From Chrysemys picta bellii (Eukaryota; Chordata; Testudines; Emydidae): 64,000 nucleotides of DNA. Shown here piece after piece: positions 57,999-64,000 of this stretch. Under the pieces are notes generated by a model. The model ran no database searches. It saw only the letters and a list, made by a program, of their open reading frames with translations, and was not told where the DNA came from. The stretch spans positions 37,013,583 through 37,077,582 of the forward strand of contig NC_088797.1 of the NCBI RefSeq assembly GCF_011386835.1, written 5' to 3'. The position numbers and the translations under genes were made by a program. The stretch's first letter is position 1. Every line of letters begins with the position of its first letter.

Positions 57999-60399
57999 GT
58001 ATCTTCATTCCAACGAAATAGCAATTTGCTAACGATGACTTTGAAACACATTTGTAAGTGTTGTAATTTTCTTGTTTAAAATTCCATCTAAATGCCAGAC
58101 CATATTATTTCAAACAGATCAGAATGATAAAAATGACACGACTCATGCAAACTGGAGCAGAAGTTCATAATTTTGATGGCTCCCGAGAAAATATAGAAAT
58201 TCCAAACAGAGAACTAAAGAATCAATCAAACAATATATTCTGTAATAAGAGATTTCAGTGCCAGTAAATATGATTTTCATTCTGTTTATATTGCCAGGTT
58301 GCACAGGAAAGCTAGTATAAAAATAGAATAATACTTGCAATTTCTCCACCTTCTGACCTACAGGATCTAGGTATGGAAAAACTGTAATCTATACATTCAC
58401 CGCCAATAGACTGTTAAAAGCAATTGGTAGATTATTTTAATAGCTACTCCAAATCTTTCCTTCATTGTATTCCTTTCCATCCTTCTTCTTTAGCCTGCTA
58501 TATAGTTAAAGAAAATGGCCACTGGTGGTGGTGTTACTGGTAAAGAAGGGACATCGTGCAAGCTTCCTGATAAGCCGGCATCCCTTCCTCTACTTCCTCC
58601 CACCATAGAGTACAATATAGCATTACAGATGTAGGTATTCCAGATTGCTTTTGTAATTTAATAGCATATGTAACTTCTGATTTGTAGCACTATTCATGAT
58701 GCTGGCAACTCTGAAGACAGAGTTCTACCTAGCTTAAAAGAAAAAGGAGTACAGCCCTATCTGTAAGAAATACTTCTACACGTAAATCACCATGTAAAAA
58801 AATCATGCCTCCACTCCTATATTTTCAATTAAATACATTTGGAAGTCCTCATGGAATCTTTCTCTTTGATCAGTTAAAACCAAGGACCTTTATCCCTACA
58901 ATAGATTGGGGCAGAGTGAGGAATTCAATGAATTGTACATTTTGAAATAATTTTTCTAGTGGTAAAAATAGAAATTACCCTTCTAAAAAGTAGCTAGACA
59001 CTTTGATACAAAGCTTTCCACCTCAAACAGTCTTTAATGGCATAACCATTTATGGGTTTGTGCTGTCTTTTGATTATTGCATGAAATCTACTGAAAATGA
59101 GGCCCAGAACTTAGCACCATGTATATTCTCCCAAAGATTCTTATGAGCAGTGCAACTGGGCTACCTTCCATTGCTTACAGAGGGGCTGTACTGTTTTTAA
59201 ATATTGTAGCTGAATTCTCCTAATGTTGTTCCCTTGTGATTCTGTTCCTCTCTCTCTCTCTCTCTCTTTTCTTTTTTGCCCACCTTGGCAGGGAAGATAA
59301 TGTTCTCCACCAGTTCTGTTGTCCACCTTCTGGGTCTAGTAGTCCATCCTCAAGATAACAGAGAAGCTCTGGGTCGCTAAGTGGGCAGTCAGAGGGCCAC
59401 ATCTGTATATTCCATCTCCCTCCTCTTCTTTCTCTTGCTGGTGTGTATGGGACTGACATAACTTGCATGGAGACACTAAAGATTCTGGTTTACATCGAAT
59501 TTAAATTTACTCAGAATGCCTGGTAACTTCCACTCTGCACTTTCTTCTCCAAGCTTTCACGGCTCACTCTTTCTGTGCCAAGTGATTAAAATGCATATGG
59601 AGTGTAAACAAAAATGTAAAATGCACAATATATTTTGAAACAAAATAAACAGTGCCATAAATCTCCAAGTGTACTGCGAATTTTGTTATCACATGCAGTC
59701 ATAATGATTTCTTATAGGCAGTAGATGTGCTAACTAATGTGATTTATTTTCTTTCAAATAGATTTTTGTTCTCTCCGAACGTGTATTGCATTAAGCCTTT
59801 TGGAACAGTCTTGAATGCAGATTTCAAAATTGGGCTCTAGCTGCATAGTTCAGATCCAAATCTGAATGTGGCCAGTGTTTAGGGATGTTCGAACCTGAGA
59901 CTTTGGTTCAACTACTTTTCTACTACTGTAGATGTCGTCTGACTATTCCAGTGATTCTGCCAGATGGGTATTGTAGCTGCAGAACCATATTTGCCTAGGC
60001 TTTGAACAGCTGCCTTTCTCAATGTTTTTTAAATGTCTACCAATTGTATATTTAAATATGTTTGTGAAAGAGTCATATTCTGTATTAGGCACTGATAAAC
60101 ACACCTCAACTGAATAGTGTATCTTTCTCTAAGCTATGTACAGTATCATGTAAAGGCCCAGATATGTCCGTGGATGGTTATGTCGCTCCCACTGCAGTGA
60201 ATGTGAACTGCCCATGTTCATCCAAGAGCTCCAAATGCCTGAAACCCAACAGGTACTTGGTAGGTGGAAAAGAGGGATGGAACTAGAACATACCACCTGC
60301 AAATGACCGTTTGAGGGCTGCAGCTGTTTGGCTCTGCTGAACTTAAAGGGCCAAACCCAGAAAGATATTCTGGGAAATAAAGGTCCTATAATAGAGCAA
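57999..60399. other. AT-rich sequence with a (CT) tract
   Basis: A (CT) run at about 59249-59268 is the only simple feature. No gene is recognised. The minus-strand frame at 59220-59468 reads through the (CT) tract and is an artefact. Confidence 0.5.
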
Positions 60400-61095
60400 C
60401 TCCACATTTTGGGATTGAATGCATCTCAGTTTCATGTGGTTCTCAATCAGGGTTAGTAGGGAGCAGAAAATCACTGAAGAAATTGTTCTTGGGAGAGGGG
60501 TTACTTTGGTGTTGGGTCTATCACACCACAAGATATAATTCTAAAGGATATGAACTACCTGGGGTTTAAATGGAGTTAGAGGAGGGATTGGGAGGTAGGA
60601 TGAAAGACTTGCAAAAGAGTTGATGTTTTCTCTTAATTATATGTAGTTGTAAGGACAGGGGATGGAAAGGATTGGGGACCAGTAGAATCAGGGCAGGAAG
60701 CAGACTAAGACAAGGCAGGGTAAGGGTCATCCTGTTCTTCTCTTGTTCCACACTACACACAATTCAAGGTCCAGGAATGGCCAAAAATGTGCCTGTGCAT
60801 TTAGTGGACAGAATTTTAGACTGCGTGCTCCTCAGTTTTTCTCCCAGTTACCCCATGTTATGCCACTCTTTAGATTATTCATTTACTTAACTTCATGACC
60901 ATGCCCCAGATAAGTGTGTCACATACCTGGGGAAGAATTTGGCCTTAAGGAATGCAAACCCTGGTACTCTTTGTGCATTTGTAAGAGGTTCTACACTACC
61001 CTCAATTTGTGTGTGCAGATTGAGAGCACTGTATGGCTTGAGCCTACATTTGGGGATTGAATACATCTATTTCATGTGGTTCCCAATCATATGGC
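60400..61095 (+). repeat. Direct pair of a ~45-bp motif about 640 bp apart
   Basis: At about 60404-60450 and 61048-61090 the plus strand reads CACATTTTGGGATTGAATGC or TACATTTGGGGATTGAATAC, followed by TTTCATGTGGTTC(T/C)CAATCA. The two differ by a few bases and a 3-bp gap. The intervening DNA shows no other match that I can see. Both may be pieces of one dispersed repeat. Confidence 0.6.
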
Positions 61096-62805
61096 ATTAC
61101 AGTGGAATTAATGGGCATTCATTCTCTATGAGGAATTTGCAGATCATGCATGCTGAAACTGTTGTTTAAAGGATTTCTCCTTTTTGATACAGACGTATTA
61201 GTGTTCTCATGTTTACCGTGTTAGGTAGAGTAGAACATTAAAATGTCTGCATGTCACTGACATTTTCTTAGCCTTTTATCTCTTCCATTAATTAAGCAGG
61301 AATTTCTCACAGACTTGTTACACTTGGCTAGAAACAGTAGGGATTTGTATTATTTTGACTTGCTTATCTCTGTCACTAGCGTAAACAATAATTACCTCTC
61401 TCCACTCAGTGTACTGATCTGAAGCACAGTAATTATTCTCTTCTACAGGCTGGGATTTGTGAGATCTTCTCATCTGTATTTTGTTTGTTTGTTTAAAGAA
61501 AAATAGAGGAAAGACTTATGTACATGAAAGTCCAAAAACATTCATTCTGGGTGTCAGTCCTTTTGCAATGAAGAGAAAGCATCATCTTGAATGTAGTTAC
61601 AGTTAATACTGCCTCTCATGAGAAAAGGCAGTCCAAGGCAGATCTGTGCTATTATCTGGTGCAAAGACAATACGATCACTTGGTGTTGTCTGCATTTTGC
61701 ACTTTCCAGTTAGACGCAAAATTTTTGTCCTCAGAAATTGCTGGCATACAAAACTCTCAAGTCAGTAACTATGCTATCTTCAAACCATGCATTGTTCTGC
61801 ACCAGAAAAGCTGACCTCCACTGATGCAGTGAAAGTCAGATATGCAGAAGTACACATTTCCCTTTTTAAATAAATAATGTCTAGCTAAATAAAGCATGCT
61901 GTATATCTCAGGCTTCAGCACTGGAACTGGGTAGAATTCTTTTCTAGTTACCTCATCCAAGTTTTAAGCAGATGACCTAACCGGTGCACATTGTCATGAA
62001 ATGGAAGGGAAGGGCTGCACTGAAAACTGTCTTTCCCTTTTCTTCTGATTTCTATATGCTTTCCATAGTTGGGAGTGTGGAGGATGCTTCTAGTTGTGCA
62101 TGAATGAATCGTTCAACAAATGGACCATAACACATACATCTTTGATATGGAAGGCTGGGGAAAAATCGTTTAGCTGCTGTTCTCATGCTTTATTCACTTA
62201 TTTTGTGTGAATGCATTCCAGAGTGCCCCTGGGTGAAGGGTTGAAGAAGAGCTGCCGCTTGGGTGGTTTTACATAGAAAATGTTTTATTAGGCACTTGCA
62301 AATTGGTACTGATTAAGATCTGGCTCATTTTTATTTTTCCATTTTGAATACAGGGGCTTCTTTTGTGATCATATTAAGTTTTTAGTCATGTTTCTTTTTT
62401 GGATGGTTTTGGTTACAATGCACATACATTACAGCATTCAGTACTTTGCATGCATTGCAACCTATGTTCCAAAAGTAGATTGTATCTTAAAATAACTTTC
62501 ATTATTAGGAAAATCTAAATATTATATAACTGTCTACTATATGAGTAAAAAAATTAAGTCCCTGGAAGAGTTAATAAAATGGAGAGGATGTTTGCAGAAA
62601 CAGTTCCGTATAGATGTCATTACAGATTCAGATCAACATTTTAAAATTTTCCCAAGATCTTAACTAACTCAAGGTTCACAAAAGATAAGTGGTTCAATTT
62701 CATTGTGGTGAGAAAGGTCCTTACATGAAACAGATACGTGGAAATGACCTGTAATTTCAATACATGCCAATTAAAATGTAAATTATTATCATTGCTATTT
62801 GTATT
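61096..62805. other. AT-rich sequence with no recognised feature
   Basis: I find no gene, RNA gene or clear repeat here. Confidence 0.5.
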
Positions 62806-62912
62806 GAAGTAGTTCTTAGAAGCCCCAGTCAGGGATTGGGGCCCGATTGTTCTAGGCACTGTATACACACATTGCACACAGAAAGTCCCTGTCCTAAAGA
62901 GCTTTCAAACTA
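62806..62912 (+). mobile_element. Old SINE-like dispersed repeat
   Basis: 'TAGAAGCCCCAGTCAGGGAT', 'GGCCCGATTGTTCTAGGCAC' and 'AAGTCCCTGTCCTAAAGAGC' are the phrases of a dispersed repeat common in amniote genomes. I cannot assign it to a family with certainty. It is non-coding. Confidence 0.45.
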
Positions 62913-64000
62913 CGTAAACCCAGTTGATTAAATCTGTGGAGTGTGTTGATGACATATGACATTGTCATTCCAGTGTAGACACAGATTAAACAGATGCACA
63001 TTTGATTCAGTTGTTCATTGTTTTGAAAATTGCTATTTAATGCTTCATGCTCATATTACATTCAAATGCTCATTTTGGTGAATCATGCTTAACCGTTGCT
63101 TTTAATCTTTTCATTACAAATGCTTAAATTGTTTAGGAAATATAAGTTTGCAAAGTATAGAAACACTAGGGCATGAAAAATACTATGAATCACTGTAATA
63201 GAAATACAAAATGCACCTTTTATTTGCTCTTAGATGTGTAGATATTGTGAGTATTCTAATCAAGAATATTTTTATGAGCAACAGAGACAGATTTTACATG
63301 ACACTAAGATTCCTGCAAATGGTTGCTAGAGGGAGCTCTGGGGCAGTGCATTTCAAAGCTTTCACAGTATTTGCTCATCATGCTTTACTGTCTTTTGAGA
63401 GCATGAATCACAGATAAAAAGGAATTAATGTATGTTAACCTGCACCTTTATGCACTTATTACTTGCTATTTATGTGGAGACAGAGAAGGAGTGACATATA
63501 AACTGACAAAATGTGCATGTGTTTTCCACTGTGCTCCATAAACTTTTCTTTGCTGAACGCTAACACTCTGTGTTTGTTTATTAATATTATTGACTGTATG
63601 CACTTTGCAGTCTTGACAGTTTTCATTGTTAGCCAACTATATATGGCTCTTTCTCCTATTAAGTTAACATAGAATTTATCCTTAGGAAAGTGCTTTGACT
63701 CATGAAGTTGATAACAGTACAATATACTTATATGGAATCTTCTTTGAAAACAGTACTGGGCATATTCTTCTGGGGTAGAAACAACAACAAGATATGAAAC
63801 AAATATTTTGGACCCCCAGCATCACTCCATTTACTCCAATGGAGCTATTTCTCATGCACATAGTCATAAATCAAAGGAGAATCAGGCCCTCCTTTACAAG
63901 TGATTTGTCCCTGTTAACTTTGTTTCCCTTACAAGCAGCTTTAAGAATGTCTGGCAGATTCAGTCGATCTGTGGATACTCCAAAATTTGCAAAATGGGCA
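62913..64000. other. AT-rich sequence to the window end
   Basis: No gene is recognised. Two short degraded phrases near 63835-63890 belong to the scattered 'CCAATGGAGCTATTTCTC' type. The window ends inside unassigned sequence. Confidence 0.5.

Overview
The window is vertebrate genomic DNA, about 64 kb and mostly AT-rich. I see no credible host protein-coding gene in it. The recognisable content is transposable elements, simple repeats and unannotated AT-rich sequence. The repeat mix suggests a sauropsid, most likely a turtle (inference). It combines a CR1 LINE with the typical 3' tail, a Penelope-like element (PLE) with a GIY-YIG endonuclease, a DIRS-like gag relic, many short hAT-type elements with CAGGG termini and 8-bp target duplications, solo LTRs, and MIR/CORE-type SINE pieces. 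The window is probably intergenic or a large intron.

Layout. 1-5.2 kb: AT-rich sequence with a small MITE, a hAT element with a perfect 8-bp target site duplication (TSD) at 2049-2351, a PLE tail, a DIRS gag relic and a back-to-back pair of 'CTACACT' MITEs. 5.2-12.7 kb: a (GATA)15 tract, an 848-bp GC-rich hAT element at 8748-9595, and a 144-bp unit present twice, once inside that hAT. 12.7-24 kb: a second copy of the GC-rich hAT lacking its 3' terminus, a fold-back hAT, a 41-bp minisatellite, an LTR-like block, a mariner-type MITE, two CR1 tails and a hAT nested inside another MITE. 24.6-28.2 kb: a nearly complete CR1 whose ORF1 esterase and ORF2 endonuclease/RT are broken by stops and frameshifts and whose RT active site is mutated. 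28-38 kb: an internally inverted PLE, a solo LTR at 33848-34614, a tRNA-like SINE head, a tRNA-like fold-back element and a probable LTR at 36273-37288. 38-54 kb: mostly featureless AT-rich DNA with a strongly decayed L1-type RT on the minus strand (about 45.1-46.4 kb) and MIR-like pieces. 54-58 kb: a hAT element split by a 1157-bp solo LTR, then another hAT MITE. 58-64 kb: AT-rich with little that I can name.

No gene set works together here. The biology is insertion history: nested insertions, solo-LTR formation, PLE inversion, CR1 inactivation, and a small 144-bp unit of unknown nature found in two unrelated repeats. Family names rest on motif recognition and memory of the families, because no database search was possible. 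TSDs, terminal repeats, duplications and reading-frame lesions were read directly from the sequence.
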